From contig JAAYAY010000328.1 of the NCBI GenBank assembly GCA_012719125.1, forward strand, positions 124,001 to 188,000: DNA of 64,000 nucleotides, in the 5' to 3' direction. The stretch is from Planctomycetaceae bacterium. GTDB lineage: Bacteria > Planctomycetota > Planctomycetia > Pirellulales > Thermoguttaceae. Both the position numbers and the translations under genes were made by a program. Shown piece after piece: positions 50,901-62,900 of the stretch. Below the pieces are notes generated by a model that was given only the letters and a program-made list of their open reading frames with translations, was not told where the DNA came from and did no database searches. Within the stretch, counting starts at the first letter, position 1. Each line of letters begins with the position of its first letter.

Positions 50901-53900
50901 GCCACGCTTGCAGTACCGTTCGACAGAAGCGCGACCGACGAATCGGTCACGGTGGGTCCGGCGTCGTCGTCGGCCTTGAGGAGACGCTGTCCGAAGACGC
51001 CCTGCGTGCTGACCTCACCCGGCTGGTTGCCGTTGCCGCTCCAGACGATGATGTAGTCGCCGGTGTCGTCCATGGCGATGCCGGGATAGCGCTGGTCGCC
51101 CGTCTTGGTGGCGTTCACCACGAACTGGCCGCCGATTTCGCCGTTGGCGCCGTAGGCCGTGCTGCCGGTCTGGGTGAGCGCGGCGTTGCGGACGTAGCGT
51201 TGGGCATAGACGTCAAAGCCCGCGGGGGTGGAGCTTTCCCAGGTGATCACGAAGTCGCCGTCGGCGTCCATGGCCACGCGGGAGAACTGCTGCTCGTCGG
51301 TGGCCGTGACGTTGACCTGGAAGACCTCGCTGACGGGAATCGTGGTGGAGTCAAACCGCCGGGCGTAGACGCCGTCGGGGTCTTGTCCGCCGATGCCGCT
51401 TCCGGTGCCGGTGCTGGGGGCGTAGTTGGTCCAGGTGATGACGAAGTCGCCGTCGGCGTCGAGGGCCACGCTGGACCACCTCTGGTCGTAGGCCTGGTTG
51501 TCGACGAGAATTGCGCCCGTCAGCGGATCGACCTGGTTGGCGTTGACGAGGAATTCGGAGGTCGTCGACTGCGCGATCTGGTCGATCCAGTCGGCAAACG
51601 CCGAAACACGAGCGTGAAAGCCTACGGTTCCGAAGCTTGCGTCGGTTACGGCCAGGGGAGTGGAGTCGGCGTTGGTGTACTCGAGGATGCCGCTGGCAAC
51701 GCCGGCGATGACGCCGTTGATCAAGGCGGGGCCGCCCGAGTCGCCATGGGCGGCACAGGATTCGCGAACTCCAAGTCCGGTGTCTCGGATGCCGAGAGCC
51801 ATCCCCAGGGCATCGTTGGCCGCCAGCCCGCTGTCGAAGTCGTAGAGCAATACGTTGCCCGACGGAATGTTGAAGGTACCGGGGCCGAGGAGGCCGTTCA
51901 CGAAGTCGAGGTAGCTGTGTCCGTTGAGGGCCTCACCGTAGGCCTCGAATTCGTTGGTGCCGAATCGTTTCTGGCCGTCGAGAAACTGTTCCGCCCCTTG
52001 CCCCGCCGTTCCGTAACCGGCGATGGTGAACTCCCGGTTCAGTTCGCTCGATCCCCGATAGATGTCGTAGCGATCCGCCTCGATCGGCGCCTCTTCGGGC
52101 AACACGATGATGGCAACATCGTTGCCGTCAAAAAGGTCGCCGGTCCAACCGGGGTGAATGTACATGACCGACGAGGACATCGAAAAACGAGTCGAGTCCG
52201 GCAGTTCGAAGACGACGTCGATGGAGGGCCAGGGATTGCCGGTGCCGTCGTCCACCACGTGGGCTGCGGTGAGGATGTGCCTTCCCGTGTACAACAGGCT
52301 GCCCGACCCGAGACCGCCGCCCGGCATCAAAACCTGAACCACCCCGTCGTATCCTGTACCGGGCGACACGATATGGTTCGTCGGACTGTCCGTCGTCGTG
52401 GAGAGTTCGAGGCCCGGCACCAGGTCTGCGAGTGAGTCGAACTTGTAGTTCGAGATGGAGGACGCAAGGAATGCATCGTTGCTGACGAACTGCTTGGCGT
52501 AGATATTGCTTTGGTCCGGAGCGTCGCCGTCCTGGCCAAAACCGGTCCAGGTGACGATGAAAGTGCCGTCGGCATCGGCGGCCACGCAGGGGAACACCTG
52601 GTCGTTTTCGACGGTGTCGTTGACGCGGAATTCGCCGAAGGTGCCGTCGACCTGGGTCGTGGCCGTGATTCGAGCCCCCGGGTCGCCCGTGATTACCGCA
52701 TCGACCACGAGGATCTGCTGTTGGTCACGAAGCCCTTCCTCGCCGCGGAAGCGGATGCCCAGATTCGTGAAGTTAGCGGGCTCGACTTCCACGTCGGCGC
52801 CGATTGCGCCCAGTTCGGCCTCGACAGTAGCGGCAATGGCGAACAGATTCCCCGCATAGCTGATGGCATTGGTAGTTCGACCTTCGAAGCGAAGCTTGAA
52901 AGTCCCCTTAGGGCTGCCGGTGAACTGGATGACCTGGACTTCGTAAGAACCTCCGAGGCGACCTCCGACGGCGTCGAATCGCTGCCCGTAGATGCCGTAT
53001 CCGGAACCGTCCTGGTCGGCACTCTGCCAGGTGATGACGAAGTCGCCGTCGACGTCCATGGCCACGCTGCTGTAGCGTTGGACGTCGTCGGTCTCCTCGT
53101 TGACCATAAAGGCATCGCCGAGGGGGTTGCCCATGGAGTCGTAGCGGCGGGCGTAGACGTCCCAGCTCGTCGTGGTATTCTCTTGCGACCAGGTGACCAC
53201 GAAATCGCCGTCGCCGTCCATGGCCACCGAAGCAAAATCGGCCGTCGCATCCTGGGTGACGAGGATCACAGGGAGTTCCACGGTCGTGGGAATGCGGTCG
53301 CCACCGCTTTCCGTCCAATTGGTCTGGGTCAGGCGAGCGTAGATGCCCTGCTGCCCGGGGGTCTTGCTCGTCCACACGGTGACCGTGTCGCCGTCGGCGT
53401 CGCTGGCCACCGCCTGCGTGGCGTAGGGGCGAGTGAACTCGCCGCCGAGTCCCTGGCTGATCAGCGTCTCGCCCTGGTTCACGTCGGACGAGATCCCTAG
53501 CAGGTTGAAGGTCCAGGAGATCGAACTGCCTTTGGGGTTGAGTCCCGTGGCTCCGAGCGGATTGCCGACCTTATCGCGCACCGAATTGAGAACGGTCAAC
53601 TGGTACTGGCCGTCGTCGAGAGGAACGACTCCTGAAGCGCCGCCGTTGCCGTCCAAGGTCAGGACGGCTTCCCACTTGTTCGTTTCCGGGTTCAGCCCGA
53701 ATTCGATGTTCGTGATCACGTTGCTGAGCAGCGTGCCGTCGTGGACCAGGCGGTAGTTGGCCGGATTGGTTACGCGATCCGGGCCGGTGGTCATCATCTC
53801 CTCGTCGAAGACGATCACCAACTGGGTCAACTGGTCGGTGATCTGGTCCCCGTCGGAGATCGACTTGCCCGAGGGCGACACCAGATCGCTGACGATCGGT

Positions 53901-56900
53901 CCTGCCAGGTCAACCGCGCTCTCGTAGCGACGCACGAATACACCGTAATGGTCTCCCACGCCGCGGCCGCTCCAGGCGACGACATAACTGCCGTCCGGCT
54001 CCATGCCGATCGTGGGGAACTGTTGAATGCCGCCTGTGGTGATGTTGACGCGCGACTGGACACTCATCGGAATCGCGGTCGAGTTGTAGCTGCGGAGCCA
54101 GACACCTTCCGAATCGACGTCGGTGTAGAGAGTCGTGTTGGCGGGATTCAGCGGATCGGGCCGGGCCCCGGCACCGTTGAAGACGATCGAGAAATCGCCG
54201 TCCACGTCGATGCCCACCGACGGATTGACCTGCTGGCCGACGAATTGGGCCATGTTGACCTGGTCGTCCGCCAAGGAGGCCCCCGTCGCGTCGAACTGCT
54301 GGAAGAAGACGTCGTAGTCGGCGCCCGTGTAGCTCTCCCATACGATGATGAAACCGTCGCGGTCGTCGACGGCCACCTGGGGATTGCGCGCGACGCGTTG
54401 GGTATCCGTGCCACCGGTGCCGACGCCCGTGTCGGCCGCGAACTCGGCCGCCAGGGGCACGCCTTCCGCCGTGAACTGGCGCGCGGCAAGGACCGTGTCG
54501 ATCACCACGCCGTTCTGCTGGGCCGTCACGACTTCCCAGGCAACCACGAAGCTGCCGGTTGCACCGCTCATGCCCACGGCCGGGTTGATCTCGAAGCTGC
54601 CGTCGGCCGGCGGATTGATGCCCGTGAGGTTCTGCCCGTTGACGAGGAATTCGAAGCCCTGAGGTTCGCCTTCCTTGTTGTAGATCTGGCCGTGCACGTC
54701 GTTGGAGAATCCGGCGTTCTTGCCCTTCGTCGCCCAGACGACCACGAAGTTCCCCGAGTTGTCTATGGCGACAGCCGGATTGACCTGGTCCTGCTGCGTA
54801 TCGGTGTTCACGCGGAATTCCGCGGTGTCGCGCGGGACGCCCACGGAATTGAACCTGCGGGCAAAGACGTCGTAGCTGCCGTCGATGCTGGCGGATTCGC
54901 TTTCCCAGACCACGACCAGATCGCCGTCGGCGTCGATCGCCACGGACGGATTGCGCTGGTCTCCGCTCGTGATGGTGTTGACCTGAATCTCGCCGGTCAG
55001 GGCGTTGTCGTTGCGATCGAAGAGCCGCAGATACACGCCGGTACCGGTCAGATCGAGCGGATCGTCGGCGCCGGAGCGAGTCCAGACGACGGCGTAGTCG
55101 CCGTCGTGGTCGACGGCCAGCGTCGTGCTGGAGGTTTCGCGAGCCGTCCCCGTCCCGTGAGCCGAAGAGAACTGGTCCTGGTAGACCGTCTCGGTGTTGA
55201 CGCGGTATTCGGCACCCACGCCGGCCCCGGACGAAGTGTTCGACACGTTGAAGCTGAACTGGTATCCGGGTTGGGTGGTGGTCGTCGGATTGGAGCCGGG
55301 AATACCGTCCAGATCGCCGTCCAGCGAATTCACGTTGTCGGTGATCACCGAGCTGGCCGTGAGCAGGTATTGACCCGCCGTGAGGGGAAGGACACTTGGG
55401 GCAAGCGTTACCACGGCTTCGTATTTTCGCGTCGTGGCATTGTAGCTGAAATCAACGCTCTGGATCGCGCCGGTCAGTTCGCTGCCGTTGCGTTCGAGTT
55501 CCCAGTTGGAGATACTCTTGACGCTCGTCATTCCGCTTCGCGACATCGATTCGCTGAACACGACGACCAGTTTGTTGGTCGCCGGCGCGATCACGTCGCC
55601 TTGCAGGAGCCGCGTGCCGTCCGCCAGTCGCACGTCGGTGACGATGGGCGGATCGTTGTCCTGGAGAATGAGGGTCGACTTGCTGGCCAGCACGTAGACG
55701 TCGGTTTCGCCGGGAATGTTGTTGCCGGTGGCGTCGCGTCGGACTCCGGTGAAAGCCACATAGTAGTTGCCCACGCCGTCGCTCGACACGGACGGGACTT
55801 TCTGATCGCCGTCGGTGGTCATGTTGACGCGGCTTTCGTCGCCGATGCGGTTCCCCGTGGCTTCGAATCGCTGCAGGAAGACCCCCGAACCCGACGGATC
55901 GGCATGCTCGGGCTGGTTGCCGAAGCCGCTCCAGGTGACCACGAATTCTCCCTGATGATCCATGGCCACCGAGGAATACATCTGGTTTCCGACCGAAGTC
56001 GTGTTGACGCGGAACTCCTGCTCGGGCACCGGGCTCCGCTCGATGATCAGCGACCACTGTTCCAACAATCCGGAGCGATCGTTGCCGTTCGCGTCGGTGA
56101 TTCGCAGACGCCACTGGCCGTTGGAATTCTCGCCGTTGAAGGCGGCCAGGGCGCCCATCGGCTGGAACGTCCCGGCGAAAGGAGGAACCGCTCCGTTATC
56201 GGGATCGTCGATGGCGACCGCCGCGGCGTCGTCGAACAACGTTCCGGAGAAGTCGGAGCCCTTCGGCAGAGTGCCGTTGGTCAGCGGACCGGGAACGTTG
56301 GCGAAGAGTTGCACGTCGGTGCCGGTCGGGCTGATCAAGTGAACGTCGAGATCGGCCGGCGAGGCATGCCGCAGTTCGATGCGAACGTTCAGGTCGGTGA
56401 TGATCGAGTTGTTGGAAACGTTGAGCGTGGCCTCGACGGTACCCGTGTCGGGGATCGACATAGCCGGACTGCTGGGCACATAGAGCGTGGTGTTGGAGCG
56501 GTTGAACAACCGGCCGTAGACACCCCAGCCGCTGCCGTCCTGCCCGGAGGCCGACCAGGTGACGACGTACTGATCGCCGGCCAGGTTCATGGCGATATCG
56601 GGATACCGCTGGTCGCCCGCCAAGGTCTGGTTGGCGACGACTTCACCGCCCAGAGGGCCGCCGACGGGCGTGCCGTCGGGGTTGAAATCGCGGACGATGA
56701 TGTCGTCGCTGATGCCGTTCTGATCGCTCGTCCAGGCGATGGTAAATCCGCCCTGCGAATCCATCGCCACGTTGGAGAATTGCTGATCCCCGGCTTCCGT
56801 CACGTTGACCTGGAATTCGCTCGCCAAGGACTGGCCGAAGGAATCGTAACGGCGGGCGTACACGCCGTAGCCCAGACCGAGCCGTCCTCCGTCCTCCTGG

Positions 56901-59900
56901 CCGTAACTCGACCAGGTGACAATGAAGTCGCCGTCGACGTCCATCGCCACGTTCGACCACTTCTGCGCGCCGGTCGTGTAACCGTTGACGCGGAACGGAT
57001 CGGAAACGGCGCCCGGATTGTTCGAGCCGCCCTTGAAGACGACGTTGCCGATCTCGTCGACGCCGGCGACCTCGCCGAGCGAATCGAATCGGCGAGCGTA
57101 GATGTCGGCGTTTCCGGCGCGGTAGTTCGTCCAGGTGACGACGAAGTCGCCGTCTTTGTCCATGGCCACCGTGGCAAACGTCTGCGTATCCGCGGCAAAC
57201 TGTTCGAATCCGGGCAACACGTTGGAACTCGGCGTCAACGGCAGCGCCGGAAACGCGTCCTGGACCACGATCGGCAGGTTGCCGATCCCGAGGATCGGCT
57301 GGCCCGTTTGGTTGTCGACGATCGGCAGATCGGCAGGCGTGCCGTCGGAATCGTAGAGGCGATAGAAGATCTTCTCACGATTGCCTTGAGCCGCGTCCGT
57401 CGCCGTCCATACGACCACATACTGGCCGTCGGCGTCGGCGGCGATGGCGCCGGGCGACTCGGGGTTTGTATGGCCGTTCTTCACCAGCGACGCGGTGGCG
57501 GATTCGCTGACGGGTTCGTCTTTGCGTTCCGTCACCTTGATGCTGAAGGCGCGATTGAAATCGGCGCCGGCGGGATCGAAGCCGGTGTGATACAGGGTGT
57601 TGCCGGCCCTGTCGCGCAAACCGCTGTGTCCGGGAACCGTCGAAGATCCGGTGACCGACGCCAGGGCCTGGAAGGAGTAGAAGCCGTCGCGGAGGGGCTG
57701 GGCGCCGGCAAGATCGACGTCTCCGTCGAGGGTGATTACGGCTTCCCACTTGTTGGACGGGATCGGGTTCAGGTCGTACACCCCGCCCGTGAGGGGGTCG
57801 GCTTGCCCGGCCAGTTCGGCGGCCTTGCTGAGGCCGAAGGCCACGTTGATGACGCCGCCTTCCACTTCCACGTTGCTCTCGAAGAGCTTGAAGTTGGCCG
57901 AATTGAGGATGCTGTCGGCAATCTGGGCCGGATCGCCGGAGAGCATCTCCTCGTCGAACGTCAGGACCACGTATTGGAGGTGTTTCTGCAGGACGGCGTT
58001 GTCGTCCAGGCTGTTTCCGGTTCCCTCGGCCCAGTTGGTCACTCGCGGACCCGCCGTGTCGGTCTCCTCGTCGAACCGGCGGTAGTAGATATTCATGTTG
58101 GCCGTGCTGGTCTCGGCCGTCACGAATCCCGCGTTGCGGTAGTTCTCGACCTGGGTGTACAGGGTCGTGTAGTCGCCGTCGGGCTCCATGCCGATCGACG
58201 GGCGCGTCTGCCAGGTGCCTTGGGTCCCGTATGTGTCGCCGAAGAAGGCCGGGCCGACGGGCGGACCGGCAACCCAGGTGTAGGTCACGTTACCGTTCTG
58301 GTCGACGGTGGCGGCGCCCCGTTCGGTCGCGCTGCCGATCACCTGAACGTCGAACGGGGTATCATGCGAGGAACCCTGGAACTCGATTTCATAGAGGATG
58401 TGGCGGAAGCCCTGAACCAGGAAGACGCCGCCGGCGCGTTCCTCGTAGAGCGTTTCGTCGACTTCGTCGATCTCCCAATCGGTGGCGGTGCGATCGATGA
58501 TCTCGTCGGGTTCGACTTCGCGGATGTCGACCGTGCCTTCATTGACGCCCGGCCAGGCCGTGCCGAGGATCGCCATGCCTTGAAGGGCGGCTTCAAGGTT
58601 CTGGCGAGTCCCCTCGATGCTCAAGGGCTGTCCCATGCCGTTGGAGGCGATGTCGACGACGGCGATTTCCGTCTGGCCCGTCAGCAAGTTGGTCACCTGA
58701 ACGGTGAAAGTTCCCCGTTCGGCCTGATACCAGTTGGCGTCGGTCAGACTGAACTGCATGGGAATCTCAAGGTAGCTGCGTTGATTCTGGCCGTCGCGGT
58801 AGGAGTTGACCACGCTATCGGAGAAGAGCGGGACCAACTGGGAACTGAGGGTCGGATCGGCGTCCCATTGGGAGAGGAGGATGCCGTTGGCCTCGCCGCG
58901 CAGTTGGCCCACGGTTTGCTCCAGGATCGCTCGGAGCCGGCCGAGCTGCATATCGGTGGCTCCCAATTCGGTGGCGCGGAACAGCACCTGGCTGATCGCC
59001 GCGTCGACGCTGCCGTTGTTGCCCAGCAACTTGGTGATCATGGTCACGGGCACGCCCTCTTGCCCGCGTTCGTAGATGTTGAACGGATCGAAGTAGACCC
59101 ACAGATCCTCGTTCTGCGGCTTGCTCATCAGGGTGGTGAAATAGCCGGCGGCCATCGAAACGTTGACCGACACGTCGGGACCGAAACCCTCGTAGATCAC
59201 GGCCAGGTCGCCGTCGGCGTCGATTGCCGGCTGCGCGTTGTACTGGTTGTAGGGCCACAGGACCGGATCCGCCAGGTTCGTCGAAGAACTGTTGACGCGG
59301 AATTCGGGGCGGATCTCGACCGGGGTATTGTTTGCCTGGCCGGCGCTGTTGTAGAGAGCGAACTGGCGGGCATGCACGCCCGCATCCACCACTCCGGCAA
59401 GATTGTCGAACAGGCCGTGCCAAGTGATCACGTAGTTGTCGTCGGAGTCGAAGGCTGCCATCGAAGCGCCGCCGCCGCCCACGCTGAATTCACCCACCAT
59501 CTGGTTGCCCGTGGCGTCGAACACTTTGGCTCGCACGTTCGCGGTGAAGGTCTGGCTCAGGGCGTACTCGGCGTCGGCGGTCGCACTCCAGGTGACGATG
59601 AAGTTGCCCGAATTGCTCAAGGCCACGCTGGGCGCGAACTGGATGTCGGTCGTTTCGGCGTTCACCTGGAACTCGTTGCCGACCCGCTCGCCGTCGCGGT
59701 TGAACCGCTGGACGGAGATGTGGTTGAAGTAGCTGAGCAACTGCCCGCCGTTGGCCCACGTCACGACGAAGGCCCCCGACTCGTCCATGGCCACCGACGG
59801 ATCGAATTGCGGATTCGACTTGTCCTGGTTCACGTTGATGGTGTACATGTCGACGGGCATGTCCTCGACCGTCACAGTCGCCGCCAACGGGGTGACGTCG

Positions 59901-62900
59901 GCCACGTACTGCAGCGTCGGCTGATCGACTCCCGCGCTCGCGCCGCCGAAGCGGACCTCCAAGCGGAACAGACCGGTGGTCGAGGTGGGAACCTGCACGA
60001 CGGTCACGCCTTCGATGCCGGCGTCGGCGAGTTTCGCCACGATGTCGTCGGCCGTGGCCCGAAGGTTGGCGCTGTTGAAGCTGATCGGCGAGGTCAGCGT
60101 GTCGCCGAGTTGCAGCCGGAACGTGCCGGTGAGCGGGAGGCCAAACGGATCGTTGGCGTTGAAGATCAGACGCTGCACGTCCTGCACTTCGGGATTGACC
60201 AGCGCACGGATGCCGGTCGACCCGCCGAAGATGTCGATCATCTCCCCCGGGATCGCGGCCGTGGTCTTCCCGAAGGGGGTGAATCGCTGCGCGAAGATGT
60301 CGCTGACGCTTCCAAAGTCCTTCGTGTTGGGAATCTCGCTCTCCCAAACGATCACGAAATCGCCGTCGGCGTCGATGGCGACGGACGGATTCGTCTGGTT
60401 GTAGGCGTCGTTGCCCGCGGTTGCCGGATCGTCGGGTTCCGCCGGATTGACGCGGAACTCATTGCTCGGCTCCTTGCGCGTGACCACGGCGCTGGACGGA
60501 ACCGACACCACCAGGCCCTGATCGTTTCGGGCGTTGGTGAGGGCCAGTTGCGGATGGTCCTGCTTGCCCGAGCTTCCGACGAAGGTGATGTCGAACTCGG
60601 TCAGGCTCAGCGTGCCGTCGGACTTCACCACCGGCGTCACCTGGACTTCGGGCGCGTAGGACTTGGTCCACCACGGGGCCGTGTAGGGAGCTTCGGTCGA
60701 AGTGGCGGTCACGCGGTTCGGGGGCGGGAAATCGACCGGACCGATCGGACCGTAGGCCTCCGACAGTCCGCGAATGGCGTTCTCGATGCTGGCGGCTGTG
60801 GCATTTGGGTTGTCGGCCGACACCCGGATGTTCTGGAACACCATGCCCTCGCGGAGCGTGGCCACGCTCACGGCCGGCAGATAGGCCTGGACGAGTTGCT
60901 GCGACTCGACGGAGATCTCCGAGACGTCGAGTCCGGCCGTGGCTGCGGCAAACTCGATCAAGTAGTCTCGCGGGTTGACGGCCCGCACGGTCACTCCGGC
61001 CAACGGACCGCCCAGGAGCCGCAGTTGTCGTTGAATGGCGGCGGCGTTGGCGACCATGTTGGCTTCGGTGAAGCCGCTGACCGTCACTCGCTCGTTGACG
61101 CCCGGATCGTCGCCGACGGTGCCGTCGCCGGTCAGATCATAGCCGAGCACGAAGGATCCGCTCATCTGCCCGACTTCGTCTTCGTCGGCGGTGCCGTCCA
61201 GGTCGTTGCTCGTGAACGGCTGGACGCCCGACGTGATCGACAGCATTTGGATTTCGGCCGCATTGTATTCGAGCGTGAAGCTGCCCAGAGTATTGGCGGC
61301 GCCGTCGGTGTCGTGGGCCAACTGGTTGGGGAGGGTGAGACGCTGCACTTCGTCGGTGAAGTACCTCGCGTAGATGTTTGCGTCGATCGGGTTGCCGTTG
61401 TTGTCGACGGCGTCGTAGCGAGTCCAGGTCACGACGAAGTCGCCGTCGTTGTCGACCGCCAAGGACCGGCCCGGACTGGTGTACTGATAATCAGAATACA
61501 CTTGGTTCACGAGGATCGCGTCGAGGTCGACGGCCGTGCCGGCTCCCCCCTCCGTGACCGTGGGCGGGTCGGGCTGCGGCGGCGGCGGCGGTTCCTCGAT
61601 CTGAACCACGAAGCTGGCGACGAAATCGCGACCGGTGGGCGTCAAACCCGTGCGGTATTGCACGTTGCCCGACACGTCGCGGAGGCCGCTGCGGAAGCCG
61701 GGTACGGCGGCCAGGGCTTGAATCGTGTAGCTGGCGTCCTCCAGGGGCTGGAGTCCCGAGGTAGCCAAGTCGCCGTCGAAGGTCAGGATCGCTTCGTACT
61801 TGTTGCTCTTCTGCCCGTTGAACTGGTACACCTTTCCCGTTCTGGGGTCCACCGTGCCCGCCAGTTCGGACGCCTTGTTCAACCCGTATTCGACGCTGAC
61901 GATGGAACCTGGGACCGTGATTCCGCCCCGGAGCAACGCGTAGTTGAGCGGATTGGTGACGCTGTCGTCGCCGAACGCCATCATGTCTTCATCGAAGGTC
62001 AGGACGAGGTACTGCACCTCGTTCCCGGTTCCCTCGAAGATATGGCCGTTGTCCAGACTGTTGCCGCGCTCGTCGGCCCAGTCGCTCACGGTCGGACCGG
62101 CCGTGTCGAGCGTTTCGTTGTAGCGCCGGGCGAAGATGCCGTGATTGTCGCCCACGCCCACGCCGGCCCAAACCACGATGCTGTCGCCGTCGGGTTCGAC
62201 TCCGATCGTGGGCTGGATCTGGTCGCCGTACGCGGTGCGGTTCACCCGCGACGGGCTGCCGACCGTCTGATTGGCCGGATTGAAGTCCAGTTTGAAGATG
62301 CCGTTGTCGTCTTCGTCGACCTGGTAGTCGGGATTGGTGGGGAACAGCGGATCGACCGTGGCGCCGGGACCGTTCCAGACTGCCGAGAAGTCGCCGTCGG
62401 CGTCGACGCCGATGGACGGGTTGACCTGGTGGCCGATGAACTGGAGCTGATTCAACTGTCCGCTGGCGACGAGTCCTCCTCCAGCGGAGAACTCGCTGTA
62501 GAAGACGTCGTAGTCGTTGGGATAGGCAGGCATCTTGACGACGTAGCTTTCCCAGACCAGGTAGAAGCCACCCTGATCGTTCATGACCATCTGGGGATTT
62601 CTGGCGACCCGGTACTGGTCGAGCCCGCCCGTGCCGGGGCCCGAGTCGAGGCGTATTTCGCCCGACAGGGCGGTGCCGATCGAATTGAACAGGCGGCCGC
62701 CGATGACCGTGTTGGTCGCCACGCCGTTTTGCTGGGAAGTGACGATTTCCCAGGCGATCACGAAATCGCCGCTGGGTCCGGACATGGCGGCCGAGGGATT
62801 GATCTCGAATCGGCCGGGCGGGAACGCCCCCGCCCCCGGCAGGTCGTTCACGTTGACTCGGAATTCGGCCCCCTGGGCGACGCCGAACCGATCGTAGCGC

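Noticed and set aside
51200-53500. Long plus-strand frames (411 and 329 codons) opposite the giant gene
   Set aside because: They repeat with the same period as the giant gene's repeats and consist of Val/Gly/Asp/His-rich shadow sequence.
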